Shown here: one piece after another, positions 27,701 through 35,796 of the stretch
Layout of the letters: each line of letters starts with the position of its first letter
How positions within the stretch are numbered: position 1 is the stretch's first letter
Origin: Candidatus Freyarchaeota archaeon
GTDB taxonomy: Archaea > Asgardarchaeota > Jordiarchaeia > Jordiarchaeales > Jordiarchaeaceae
DNA: 64,000 nucleotides
Reading direction: 5' to 3'
NCBI GenBank assembly: GCA_030587365.1
Contig: JAUQZE010000025.1
Span: 1 to 64,000, forward strand
Made by a program: the position numbers and the translations under genes
The notes under the pieces: model-generated
Told to the model about the DNA's origin: nothing
Database searches by the model: none
Seen by the model: the letters and a program-made list of their open reading frames with translations, nothing else

Positions 27701-27877
27701 CAGCTCTGCGATAACCGTTTTTCCGCTGGCGGTAGGAGAGCACACCACAATATTCTCATCGGTGTTCAAAACAGAAGGCAAAACAACGGATTGGACACGG
27801 TTAAACTTCTCAAAGGGAAACAGCTCCCTAAATTTCTCAGAAATAGTGCCCTTAACCGATAACTCGTCTGACAACAA
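24752..27877 (-). CDS. Ski2/Hel308-type helicase with HhH and topoisomerase-like zinc fingers
   Basis: 1041 residues. Superfamily 2 core: SPTASGKT (Walker A) at 47-54, DEAH at 150-153, SAT at 188-190, and QMLGRAGRPQYD as motif VI. Winged-helix and ratchet-like regions follow, then a helix-hairpin-helix VPGIGPKTADLLL near 650. A beta-rich segment near 700-790 is followed by four C-terminal Cys clusters (891-1041: CKICGG...C.EC, CSKCGLPM, CPKCGGTL...C, CPKCNLPL...C), like the zinc fingers of bacterial topoisomerase I. Hel308/Ski2 enzymes act at stalled forks; the extra modules suggest added single-strand DNA binding. The DEAH box differs from common Hel308 boxes. Usual Hel308 length is about 700. 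Confidence 0.85.
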   Translation of the reverse strand: MLSDELSVKGTISEKFRELFPFEKFNRVQSVVLPSVLNTDENIVVCSPTASGKTVIAELAMTRQLGSSGKTLYLGPLKALTYEKDEKWGKIFGKLGYKVYITTGDEEISPYEANASEIIVSTPEKWDSASRKWNKRGYNFVNNVSLMVIDEAHLLDSDNRGGVLEAIVSRMRRLAEVNGMPLRIIALSATMPNYREVAEWIGAKESFTFYFDSSARPVPLSFDVYPYKETNNKFYNMYLRLFKALDLSSWVLAEGNQVLIFVGSRRDTRLAANKIAKVWEEQTLSYCTPKELAELKKISNQIRNTLLKEVFSKGVAFHHAGLGHGDRQIVEECFRNGLIKILVSTSTLAWGVNLPAKVVIIRDTYVYDALRGEREISPLDIIQMLGRAGRPQYDNEGIGWVIVRNEDVQKYRSLLFKERDLESRLLETLPEHLNAEIVLGTVENEENALNWIKTSFLYVREKNRKGEAALNFLEDEIRSKVRWLEEHGFMSRENHKFKATKLAEIACNYYLELETAELFYNNIKDVSEETNILSLVSKAKEFADIIVRRVEKKFLKTVLSNIDTSLTKDLNEPQKKVLAILLSYLKQIKIMEDLRADSWIIKQNSLRLLAALEKLATELRKEEEISRSIRLLNFKLEKGAIDEQIELTQVPGIGPKTADLLLQGGIKNLDQLLQISAYDLTRIGLPPKMAKKILEEAKNLPKATISMKINQIPEPENIMELQITVQNNGKSGRFLISIWLNNKELLRKPATISRDIPWTLPLKLNISYSPIECKIKIDYLDIFRTPETLQTTIKPPSETSIDLKPETSPLNIIPELSPKTEKATENQLTALQNRVGQTKKISPKKKTFYSDLQSFTSQTENNQTIQIIETIKKDTATEPKKVEVEVEVAKCKICGGRLSQENNKINCKECGTTYKLPINAALTDQKCSKCGLPMFKADYVFSIQACIDRSCENADDIISEKFNKMDLKCPKCGGTLIFLRRRGLIAGCENYYKGCKTAFKLPTTGVLLDQKCPKCNLPLVKLKTKTRCLNTKCEGMIPVEE

Positions 27878-28025
27878 CAGTCCCCTAAAAGGTATTACTA
27901 GTTAGTATCACTAATCTTTCAAAGCCTTAAAAGAATTTTGAAGCAACTGCTTTGTTACATAATTATTTCTTCTTTCTTTTTGTAGGCTTTTCGCCTCTAC
28001 CCCGCCTCGAGTTCTCCCAAGCGTA

Positions 28026-28211
28026 TTAGAAGAGCAGGTTGTACACCGCTACATTTAAACCTACTTCCAGCTGGGCGGATTGGATTGTTCGAGCCGCCAC
28101 ATGCCCCCAGAACAAGGCTTTGAAGGAGCCTATCGCCGTCTCCACAGTCCACCTTCTTCCGAAGCCCACTCTCTCAATCCAAGTCTTGTAGCCGCGCCGC
28201 TTTATAATCAA
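28026..28211 (-). pseudogene. C-terminal scrap of an IS5/IS4-like transposase
   Basis: About 60 codons reading GYKTWIERVGFGRRWTVET, AIGSFKALFWGHVAA and EVGLNVAVYNLLF. These match the end of IS5-type transposases, including the Y-x2-R-x3-E-like RRWTVETAIG catalytic Glu region. Nothing before it in the same frame continues the protein and no ends are visible. It is a truncated relic. Confidence 0.65.
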
Positions 28212-28359
28212 ACAGACTTAATTTTGTTCGTGCACAAAAATTTTTGCAGATTTAATATATAAGATAGAGCTTCATTATGTTGTAAAGTATCTTTGAACAC
28301 TATTTTAGCAACAGTCTCGAAGTAACCGTCTTTAATACCCTTTGTAGGAGTTTGAGAAA

Positions 28360-29148
28360 ATGGAAGAAAGTGTAAATCGTATTACGTCTCAGGGTTCGAT
28401 ACTTGAATCCGGTAAACAGAGACATTATCTACTCAAGTATGGTTTGGGTTTGAACATGGATAAGCCGTCAAGCTACACTATTATAGCGGGATGCGCCAAT
28501 CCTTTCGCTTTGTTTGAGCCCTTTAGGGATTTTGTAGAGTTAATGAGGCTTTTTGATGTGGATTATACTTTCCTCAAAAAGGAGTACTGCTGTGGAAACC
28601 TAGCGTACAGGGAGATTTCAAAGGAAGAAAGACCAAAGTTGGATGAGCATTCAAGGCAGTTCATAGAAAACAACCTTAAACAGGCAAAAAAACTTGGTTC
28701 AAAGGCCATAGTAACCTTTTGCTGTGTTTGTTGCTATCTATACAATCGATTCTTTGGCAACGAGTATGAAGGCATGAGGATATTATACTATCCAGAATTC
28801 CTTCTTGAAACCATGAAAGGAACGCCAAGACTTGATAAAAACGTGGCATATTATGAGGGCTGTTACAGGTATCAAAGAGATATAGCGCCCGGAGCAAAGA
28901 TAAATCTGAAAAGCAACCACGAGCTTCTAAATAAAATAGAAGGACTGCAGGTAAGCCAAGTCCCATCAAACCTCTGCTGCATGAATGACTTGCAAAAGAT
29001 TATCGAAGTGGTAAACAACCAAGAGTTAGATACACTAGTAACAAGTTGTACGGGCTGTTATGCAGTTCTGGATGTAACCTCAAAGCTAATGGGTGGCAAA
29101 CCACAGGTTAAATACATAACCGAAATTTTATTAGAAGCCTACAAATAG
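28360..29148 (+). CDS. CCG-domain (HdrB-like) Fe-S protein
   Basis: 262 residues with two cysteine-rich CCG-type domains: YCCGNLAYR (near 70) with FCCVCCYLYNRFFG, and YYEGCYRYQ with NLCCMNDLQ and TSCTGCYAVLD. These C-x(n)-CCG-x(n)-C-x2-C modules bind an unusual [4Fe-4S] cluster in heterodisulfide reductase HdrB and related oxidoreductases, where they handle thiol or quinone electrons. The protein is HdrB-sized, but no HdrA, HdrC or FAD-linked partner lies nearby. It may act with a distant flavoprotein, which is inference. ATG 28360 follows a GGAG site. Confidence 0.72.
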   Translation: MEESVNRITSQGSILESGKQRHYLLKYGLGLNMDKPSSYTIIAGCANPFALFEPFRDFVELMRLFDVDYTFLKKEYCCGNLAYREISKEERPKLDEHSRQFIENNLKQAKKLGSKAIVTFCCVCCYLYNRFFGNEYEGMRILYYPEFLLETMKGTPRLDKNVAYYEGCYRYQRDIAPGAKINLKSNHELLNKIEGLQVSQVPSNLCCMNDLQKIIEVVNNQELDTLVTSCTGCYAVLDVTSKLMGGKPQVKYITEILLEAYK

Positions 29149-29189
29149 AATAGCAGCAGTTAAAATTCTCAACTTTTGAATCATTACCA

Positions 29190-30566
29190 TTATTTTGACA
29201 CATTTGGCCTGGGAAGCAACTTATTATTAACCAGTTTAGCCATCAGTTTTTCCACTTGTTCAACTGCGGTTCCGATGTACTGCTTGGGGTCTAGCCAATT
29301 GTTTAATTCGTTTTCGTTTACCAGTGTTTTGAGTTTTTTGTGGCTGAGTATGGCTTTTTTTAGCGGTATGTTTTCTTGACGGCACTTTATAGCGAGCTGT
29401 CGGAGAATTTCATGGGCCTCCTGTCTTCCCAGACCCTTTTCCACCAGTTTTAGCATCACGTTTTCGCTCATGTAGAGTCCGCCTTCTAGTTCAAGGTTTT
29501 TCTGAATATTCTGGTAGTTGAATTCTAATCCTTTTAGTATAGATATGAGTTCGGTTAGAATGTAGTCTAGGAGTATGTAGGATTCGGGAAATATTATACG
29601 TTCACAGGAGGAGTTTGTCAGATCTCTTTCGTGCTCGATTAGTGCAGCGTTATCTAGCGCGGGTATGGTGTGAGAAATTATAACACGGGATATTCCGCAG
29701 ACTCTTTCCGACCTGTGAGGATTTCGCTTCTGAGCCATGGTGGATGACCCCACCTGTTTCTCTGCGAAGGGCTCGAAAACTTCGCCGATCTCGGTTCTCT
29801 GTAGGTTTCTAATTTCTTTAGCGATTTTGGTCAAAGTGGCAGCTATCAGGGCGTTCAAAAAGATTAGTTCCGCATAGATGTCTCGTTGAACTATCTGGTT
29901 GGTTATCTCTGCTTCCCCTATGTTTAGGTCTTGCATAACAAGTCTCTGAATATCGAATCCTTTTTGGCCGAAACTAGCCATTGTTCCCACGGCCCCACTC
30001 ATTTTTCCGACCAGATCTCTTTTCTTATATTCCTCAATTCTCTCGATATGCCTGTTGATTTCACTAGCCCAAATGGCAAACTTCATTCCGTAGGTGAAGG
30101 GTACTGCGTGCTGTCCGTGTGTTCTCCCTATACAGATTGTGGTCTTGTGTGTGGAAGCTAGGTCTAAAAGAACATCTTTAAGGGTAACAAGTTTTGAGGA
30201 AAGTATTGTTATTGCGTCCCTTAGGATAAGAGCCCAGGCGGTGTCCACTATATCATAACTTGTTGCTCCTAAATGTACGTATTTTCCAGCATCTCCCTCG
30301 CAAACTTCAGATAAGGCCCGCACCATAGCCATGACATCGTGTTGAATTTCTTTTTCCAACTGGTTAACCCTTTCGAGCTTAACGTAGTTCAACGATGCTT
30401 TTTTTGATATTTCCTCCGCCGCCCCATTTGGGATGTCTCCCAAAGCCGCGTGAACCCGGGCTAATGCTGCCTCCACATCAAGCCATCTCTGAAGCTTATT
30501 CTCTTCTGTGAAAACTTGCTTCATTTTGGGGGTGAAGTATCTATATTCTATCGGATGTACAGACAT
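29190..30566 (-). CDS. purB: Adenylosuccinate lyase
   Basis: Fumarase/aspartase superfamily lyase that removes fumarate from SAICAR and from adenylosuccinate in purine synthesis. Signature GSSTMAQKRNPHRSE lies near residue 268-282. Others are TSYDIVDTAWAL (near 100), GRTHGQHAVPFTYG (His base, near 145) and the lysine-bearing loop. Length of 458 residues is normal. The frame also opens at a GTG 9 bases upstream, but the ATG at 30566 has GAGGTGTG at good spacing. It is convergent with the CCG protein and divergent from the aminotransferase. Confidence 0.93.
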   Translation of the reverse strand: MSVHPIEYRYFTPKMKQVFTEENKLQRWLDVEAALARVHAALGDIPNGAAEEISKKASLNYVKLERVNQLEKEIQHDVMAMVRALSEVCEGDAGKYVHLGATSYDIVDTAWALILRDAITILSSKLVTLKDVLLDLASTHKTTICIGRTHGQHAVPFTYGMKFAIWASEINRHIERIEEYKKRDLVGKMSGAVGTMASFGQKGFDIQRLVMQDLNIGEAEITNQIVQRDIYAELIFLNALIAATLTKIAKEIRNLQRTEIGEVFEPFAEKQVGSSTMAQKRNPHRSERVCGISRVIISHTIPALDNAALIEHERDLTNSSCERIIFPESYILLDYILTELISILKGLEFNYQNIQKNLELEGGLYMSENVMLKLVEKGLGRQEAHEILRQLAIKCRQENIPLKKAILSHKKLKTLVNENELNNWLDPKQYIGTAVEQVEKLMAKLVNNKLLPRPNVSK

Positions 30567-30752
30567 CCCACACACCTCGAAAACACTCTACACTTTCCAA
30601 AGGAAACAGAAAACATTAAAAGGATATCCCTCTCACTGTTAAAACTCAAAAAAAGGTATTGTTATGTAATTACTATTTAATGCCTGAAAGACCTAGTTTG
30701 GAAATGCTTTGTTGTTGGGATTAATATAAATCAAGTCTGAGGGTGAAATAGT

Positions 30753-31907
30753 TTGCGTGGAAATGACGAAGATCTTTTGATGATTCCGGGACCTACCAAT
30801 GTTGCGGAAAGTACACTCAGAGCTATGTCCCGCCAAATGATTAATCATAGAGGAAAGGAGTTCGGAGAAATCCTCACAGAATGTACGGAGAACCTAAAGA
30901 AGGTTTTTAGAACCAAAAACGACCTCTTCATTCTCAGTTCCTCGGGAACCGGAGCAATGGAGGCTGCCATTGCTAATATACTTGAACCCGGCGACAAGAT
31001 TCTTTGTCCAACGTATGGAAAGTTTAGCGATAGATTTAAACTGATTGTGGATGCCTTTGGAGGAGCACCCGTTGAGCTACCCATAGAGTGGGGGGACGCC
31101 CCAGAACCAGGTCTAATAGAAGAAGCTTTAGATAGAGAAGATAATATTAAAGCTGTAACAATTACTCAAAACGAATCGTCAACAGGTGTAAGAGTTCCTC
31201 TTGAGGATATAAGTAAAATAGTGAAAAAACACGATGTCTTGTTTATTGTGGACACCATCTCAAGCATGGGTGGCGACCACATTCCCGTTGATGACCTGAA
31301 AATTGATATGTGTATTTCGGGTGCACAGAAATGTTTTTCGCTCCCTCCAGGTTTAGCGTTCATTTCTGTATCCGAGAAAGCTTGGGAAGTAATAAACAGA
31401 ACTAAGAGGAGAGCATTCTATTTCAGCCTACCAGCCTATCTTAAGAGTTACAAAAAGGATCCGCCAGAAACCCCTTACACACCCGCCTTAACATTTTACT
31501 ACGCTCTGCAAAACTCTCTGAGGCTCCTACTAAGAGAGGGGCTCGATAATGTAATCACTCGTCACCAAAAAGCTGCTCAAGCTACCCGAGGAGCGATTCA
31601 GGCTCTCGAACTAGAATTCTTTCCAAAAAGAGAGGACCTCTACTCAGTAACGGTAACCGCGGTTAGAATACCTAACGGCGTTCAGGACAAGGAATTGCGG
31701 GGAACAATGCAGAAGGAGTACGGCGTTTTGATATCTGGAGGACAGGACAAATTGAAAGGAAAAATTTTCAGAATTGGTCACATGGGGCAAGTTACGGAAA
31801 AAGAAATTCTAACTACCATATACGCACTGGAAAAATCCCTCAAAAAACAAGGCCAAAGAATAGAGCTGGGATCAGGAGTAGAAGCAGCAATCAAAGCATT
31901 CACGTAA
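30753..31907 (+). CDS. Class V aminotransferase (alanine-glyoxylate/serine-pyruvate type)
   Basis: PLP enzyme of 384 residues. LMIPGPTNVAESTLRAM is the typical family start. LSSSGTGAMEAAIANI binds phosphate, FIVDTISSMGG holds the PLP aspartate (D167), and SGAQKCFSLPPGLAF the Schiff-base lysine (K193). GHMG near the end fits the family. Reactions in this group interconvert serine, alanine, glyoxylate and pyruvate. Phosphoserine or (S)-ureidoglycine forms are less likely by length, but specificity cannot be read. TTG start at 30753. A zinc-ribbon regulator lies convergently downstream. Confidence 0.85.
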   Translation: MRGNDEDLLMIPGPTNVAESTLRAMSRQMINHRGKEFGEILTECTENLKKVFRTKNDLFILSSSGTGAMEAAIANILEPGDKILCPTYGKFSDRFKLIVDAFGGAPVELPIEWGDAPEPGLIEEALDREDNIKAVTITQNESSTGVRVPLEDISKIVKKHDVLFIVDTISSMGGDHIPVDDLKIDMCISGAQKCFSLPPGLAFISVSEKAWEVINRTKRRAFYFSLPAYLKSYKKDPPETPYTPALTFYYALQNSLRLLLREGLDNVITRHQKAAQATRGAIQALELEFFPKREDLYSVTVTAVRIPNGVQDKELRGTMQKEYGVLISGGQDKLKGKIFRIGHMGQVTEKEILTTIYALEKSLKKQGQRIELGSGVEAAIKAFT

Positions 31908-32197
31908 CCGAACCCCTCAAATACCATTATATCCATTTGAAAGCAGTCCATTGAAACCATTATTTTTAATATCCAAGAAAGAAAGATTCCAACTAGAATT
32001 TAAAGTCCCCACGTCAGTATTAAAGGGGCCAAATTTTCTTTTTATATACCGCAGATCGTAAAACATTAGGAAAAGTAGAGGCTCCAATTATATCTTAGGA
32101 GCAAGTGGGTGTATGGGCTTGACCCGAATAGGTGTTAGTTTCTTCTAATTTAATTTAGGAATTATAAATCTGAAGGTTTATAGTCTTGTTGGGTTGT

Positions 32198-32581
32198 TTA
32201 TATTCCTTTTTCTGCTTCTCTTGCGATTTCTTTGAAGAGCAGTTTTCGGCCTTCTCGGGTTGGTATTACTTTTTTTCCTTCGATTTTAACTAATCCCTTT
32301 CTTGCCATTAGTACAACTTCTTGTTCAATTTGCCATTCTTCGGCGTCTAGGTATTTTGCTATTTGGTCGATGGTTTCTCTGTGTTTTAGGCTTTCGAGAA
32401 TGTTTCGGTAGGATATCTTTTCTCCTCTTCGTTCTCTTTGGATTAATCCGCAAACGCTACAAATCCTCAATTTTCTTGATGCGTCATAGAGGACTGAGCC
32501 GCCGCAATCGTCACATTTTTGAGTTGTTTGCTGCGTACCGTACCATTTTCCAGATGGCTGAGGGGATTCTTTCTTTGACAT
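32198..32581 (-). CDS. Zinc-ribbon and winged-helix protein, possible transcription factor
   Basis: 127 residues. CDDCGGSVLYDASRKLRICSVCG (21-43) forms a TFIIB-like zinc ribbon. A helical region (about 60-125) follows, reading IDQIAKYLDAEEWQIEQEVV and LVKIEGKKVIPTREGRKLLF, consistent with a winged helix. The combination suits a small transcription or chromatin factor. ATG 32581 follows GAGGTG. It is expressed away from neighbours. No exact family recognised. Confidence 0.62.
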   Translation of the reverse strand: MSKKESPQPSGKWYGTQQTTQKCDDCGGSVLYDASRKLRICSVCGLIQRERRGEKISYRNILESLKHRETIDQIAKYLDAEEWQIEQEVVLMARKGLVKIEGKKVIPTREGRKLLFKEIAREAEKGI

Positions 32582-32873
32582 TTAATAACACCTCACTAGA
32601 AAGACGAACACACAAACTATTATTTATTTTCATATATTTTTGATTTTAAATTTATGGACAATTAGTTATTAATTAAAATATAATTATTTAACGTCAAATT
32701 CTAATTTTTACTAATTCAAAGCGGTGTAGCACAATAGAAAAAAAATAAGAATTCGATTTATTCATACAAGGTATGTAGCGAGCATATCACAACGGGCAGA
32801 AGCCTTTTAGAGAATTATTCTGGATTACTCAGAAATTTGCCCTTTTCATGGGTATACATTAAAGGTGAAAGTA

Positions 32874-33500
32874 ATGAGCCGCAAGAGATTAATCAAAGAA
32901 ATCATAGCCGCCGTTGGAGTTGCTCTTTTGCTTGGGGGAGTCGTAGCCATTCCCGCAGCAACGGTCTTGACTCTGTATTTTCCAGAAAGGCTTTTGGTAC
33001 CAGTATACAGCTATGCGAATTATAGCTGGTCACAGATTAGGATAGTGCCGCCGGGGCAAATGGGCTTCGTAGGGATTTATCTGAACTACGGTGACAGCAT
33101 GATGGGTGTTTATATTTCAAGCATAAGGGTCAACGCATACATTATGGATGCTTTTAACTTCTTTAATTACATGCAGGGTACCACTTTCTTCACACCAATA
33201 ATTAAGGGTCAACCTTCGCAATTCTCACCCTTCGGTTACACGGCTTCAGTTCCTGGATATTACTATTTAGTTGTTGAGAACTACTCGCCGTACCCCGCTT
33301 TCATAGTGTTGAATGGAGCAACAGCATCTACCATCGTAATTCCCATAAACAATTTTGCGCATTATTTATCCGAGCTAATACTTCATATAGCCTTAATAGC
33401 CACGCTAATCGGCGGAATATTATACCTACCGCTCCGAATTTGGAAATCAAGAACTTCTAAAAAAGGAACTAAAAAGAAGAAAGTCATAAAAAAGCAGTAA
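32874..33500 (+). CDS. Membrane-anchored protein with extracytoplasmic domain
   Basis: About 208 residues. An N-terminal helix (11-35, AAVGVALLLGGVVAIPAATVL) is followed by a mainly beta, aromatic-rich domain outside the membrane (about 40-160), then a second helix (about 163-190) and a highly basic lysine tail inside. The ATG at 32874 follows GGTGA; a GTG start 9 bases upstream is possible. No family recognised. The arrangement resembles small sensor or assembly proteins, but no function can be claimed. Confidence 0.6.
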   Translation: MSRKRLIKEIIAAVGVALLLGGVVAIPAATVLTLYFPERLLVPVYSYANYSWSQIRIVPPGQMGFVGIYLNYGDSMMGVYISSIRVNAYIMDAFNFFNYMQGTTFFTPIIKGQPSQFSPFGYTASVPGYYYLVVENYSPYPAFIVLNGATASTIVIPINNFAHYLSELILHIALIATLIGGILYLPLRIWKSRTSKKGTKKKKVIKKQ

Positions 33501-33664
33501 CATCATTATCCAATAGGCCACATTGACCCTCTATTTTTTATTTATTGATCTTTAAAAAACTAGAAGCTGATTCTGACATTTTTTGGCAAAATATACTAAA
33601 GAGAAGTAATAATAAAATAGTTTACCACAAGTTTATAAATGTAAAGGAATAATTCCTATTAAAC

Positions 33665-33860
33665 TACCCCTCGCTATTGCAGAGGGGCTTCCTGCTTCAT
33701 TGACAACTTGCGGCGTCTCCAGCCATACCATCTCTGTGATACTCACCAATTTTGACCAGGCTTGAATTCGGCTTGTCCCAGGCCTCCTGCGTCCATTCAT
33801 CAAACCCCATCGGCTTTACGTTGCACGGGGGTCCTGAATACTTTCGTGTAACGACCTATT
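33665..33860 (-). pseudogene. Probable tnpB 3' relic with end hairpin
   Basis: On the minus strand, pieces reading DEWTQEAWDKPNSSLVKIG, YHRDGMAGDAASCQ and, in another frame, PQVVNEAGSPSAIARG resemble C-terminal tails of archaeal IS200/IS605 TnpB proteins. A hairpin CCCCTC...GAGGGG sits at 33667-33687, as often found at the element end that encodes the guide RNA. No complete protein or left end survives. The match is from memory of such tails and is uncertain. Confidence 0.4.
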
Positions 33861-33984
33861 TGCATGCAAATGGACAATAACATTTATTTAACCATAACTA
33901 CTAATACCTATTACTTCTCATCTCTTCCCCTTCGGAAGGGGATTTCTCCGAGAATCGTTTAAAAGCGTTTTAAGGTGTGTTTTA

Positions 33985-34542
33985 ATGTCTGTAGGGGTTG
34001 AAGTTTTTCAGGTAAAAGATGATGGGGAATTGGAACATGTGCCTTTGGACTCCACAAGTCTCACGGGAGCTTTGATCGTGATTGACCACGATAGAAAAAA
34101 CATCTGGTTTTGGAAGGAGTCAGAGGAGCTTCCAAAGCGTTTAAAAATTGTTGGTGCAAGGATAGTAAGCTCCCTAAAACTCAAATATGGTTTAAACTAT
34201 TCCACAAAGGAGATTATGGGAAAAAAAGAACCGGGACCTTTTCTCACACTGTTCGAGAATTTGCCAAGAGTCAAAACTTCCGAGAAATCACAAGTTGAGA
34301 GAAAAGCGGAATTTTCACGAACAAAACCCATAACGGTTGAGATGGCCGAAGAATCCCCCCCACCTCCAAGTGAAAAGAAAACTGCAGGGGTTCAACCTAA
34401 GCAGCTGCGAATTGCGGAAAGCATCTCAGAAATACCGATATCGGTTAATGTAAATATCAATTTGGAGAACTTTGAAAGCTTTGATGCCAAAAAACTAGAG
34501 GATTTAGTCAAAAAGGTCAGAGATGTATTAAAAAGCCTATAA
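33985..34542 (+). CDS. Unknown protein, possibly gelsolin-like N-domain
   Basis: 185 residues. Residues about 1-90 alternate hydrophobic strands with TGALIVIDHDRKNIWFWKESEE and a following helix (KRLKIVGARIVSSLK). The pattern recalls the gelsolin/ADF-like module (G.lIVIDtd...IyvW.G....k..a...A), though the match is loose. A proline-rich linker (SPPPPS) follows, then a C-terminal helical piece (NLENFESFDAKKLEDLVKKV). It stands beside HEAT-repeat and Roadblock genes. Start ATG 33985 follows AAGGTGTG. Function unknown. Confidence 0.45.
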   Translation: MSVGVEVFQVKDDGELEHVPLDSTSLTGALIVIDHDRKNIWFWKESEELPKRLKIVGARIVSSLKLKYGLNYSTKEIMGKKEPGPFLTLFENLPRVKTSEKSQVERKAEFSRTKPITVEMAEESPPPPSEKKTAGVQPKQLRIAESISEIPISVNVNINLENFESFDAKKLEDLVKKVRDVLKSL

Positions 34543-34599
34543 TTGGTGTCGGCTCGCAGATTTATTGAAAGATTATAAAATGACTATTTCTATAACATT

Positions 34600-35796
34600 T
34601 TATTTTTTGATACTTGATATAAATTGAAGTGTACTTTTTGCCTTCTCTCTCACGTTCTCATCATTATCTTCATCAGCAAGCTTTCTAATTTTGGGTATGA
34701 TTGATGTTGCAATTTGAGGCGAGTTTCCAACGATCCACCCCAGAGAATCTATTCCCTTTTTGCGGACTGTAGCTTTTTTATCTTCTAGGACTTTTATTAG
34801 ATCTTGTGTTATTTCCCCGAGAAATGGCTGCGCTTCTTTGGGGTTGTTACCCGCGATCCAACCTATACCAAGTACGGCTACCCCTCGTACATTTTCGCTA
34901 CTGGAGTTTAAGAGTTTTCTTAGATTGGTGAGGATATCATAAATTGTTTTAGGGTTGCTAGTTCCTAACCATCCCAAGGCTTGAACCGCATTCCAACCTA
35001 TCAATTCGTCCCCTTTTTCTACAACCTTAAATATGCTGGAAACAATTTTCTCAATTAATTCGGCTTTTTTAGTCAATACAATTAAGGCCTCTACAGCACT
35101 ACCCCTAACACTGGGTTCTGAGTCATTCACCGCAATAAAAGCAATGTCAGATACAAAATTAACTACAATCTCGGGTTTTTTATAAGCAATTAAAACTAGA
35201 GCCTCCGTAGCATTAGATCTAACATAAACAAACTCATCATGCTTAGCCAAACTAACCACAATTGGAACATAATTCTTAACCAGTTCCGGATTAGAACTGC
35301 CTATCCATCCCATCGCTAAGACAGATGTTGCCTTCATCATCTCGTTTTTGGAATTCAGATGTTTAGCTAAATGTGGAATCAAGTTTGTGATAACCTGGGG
35401 ATTGCTCCCACCAATCCAGCCTAAGACTAATATGTTGTTCCACCGGTAATCAATATCTGCGTTCTCAAGTGACTCAAGTATTGTCGGTGTTAGCTTTTGG
35501 AAACGTTCAGGAATCTTTACACTAAGGAGACCTAATACTTCTATAGCATTTGCCCTAACATAGGTAGACTCATCGGTAAGAGCCAGCTTCAGAATGTGAG
35601 GCAAGGCTTTTTCTGCCATTTTGGGAAACCTTTCAGCAGAAGAGTCGACAACCCATGCAGCGGCAGCCCTAGCTTGTAAATTTTCATCCTCAAACAGTGG
35701 GAGTAGCATATTAAATGCTTCTTCGAGTTTATTCTCCACTAAAAGATTCCCTACGGCTTTGAAATCTTCTTCAGTCAATTTATTCACTTCAAACAT
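34600..35796 (-). CDS. HEAT-repeat scaffold protein
   Basis: 398 residues built from about nine HEAT-like repeats of roughly 37-40 residues. Recurring core: A..ALGWIG.SNP.....I..L..LL.d....VR..A (for example VLGWIGGSNPQVI, AMGWIGSSNPELV, ALGWLGTSNPKTI, GIGWIAGNNPKEA, SLGWIVGNSPQIA). The SNP/NNP loops line one face, a ready docking surface. Such proteins are protein-binding scaffolds without enzymatic motifs. The partner is unknown. The neighbouring genes encode a possible gelsolin-like protein and two Roadblock proteins. Confidence 0.82.
   Translation of the reverse strand: MFEVNKLTEEDFKAVGNLLVENKLEEAFNMLLPLFEDENLQARAAAAWVVDSSAERFPKMAEKALPHILKLALTDESTYVRANAIEVLGLLSVKIPERFQKLTPTILESLENADIDYRWNNILVLGWIGGSNPQVITNLIPHLAKHLNSKNEMMKATSVLAMGWIGSSNPELVKNYVPIVVSLAKHDEFVYVRSNATEALVLIAYKKPEIVVNFVSDIAFIAVNDSEPSVRGSAVEALIVLTKKAELIEKIVSSIFKVVEKGDELIGWNAVQALGWLGTSNPKTIYDILTNLRKLLNSSSENVRGVAVLGIGWIAGNNPKEAQPFLGEITQDLIKVLEDKKATVRKKGIDSLGWIVGNSPQIATSIIPKIRKLADEDNDENVREKAKSTLQFISSIKK

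Noticed and set aside
28380..28430. GGGTTCGAT...AATCC resembling a tRNA T-arm
   Set aside because: It lies inside the coding start of the CCG-domain gene and no acceptor, D or anticodon stem can be formed around it.
31908..32197. Purine-rich stretches after the aminotransferase as possible RNA
   Set aside because: No stable stem or conserved motif. Treated as ordinary spacer.
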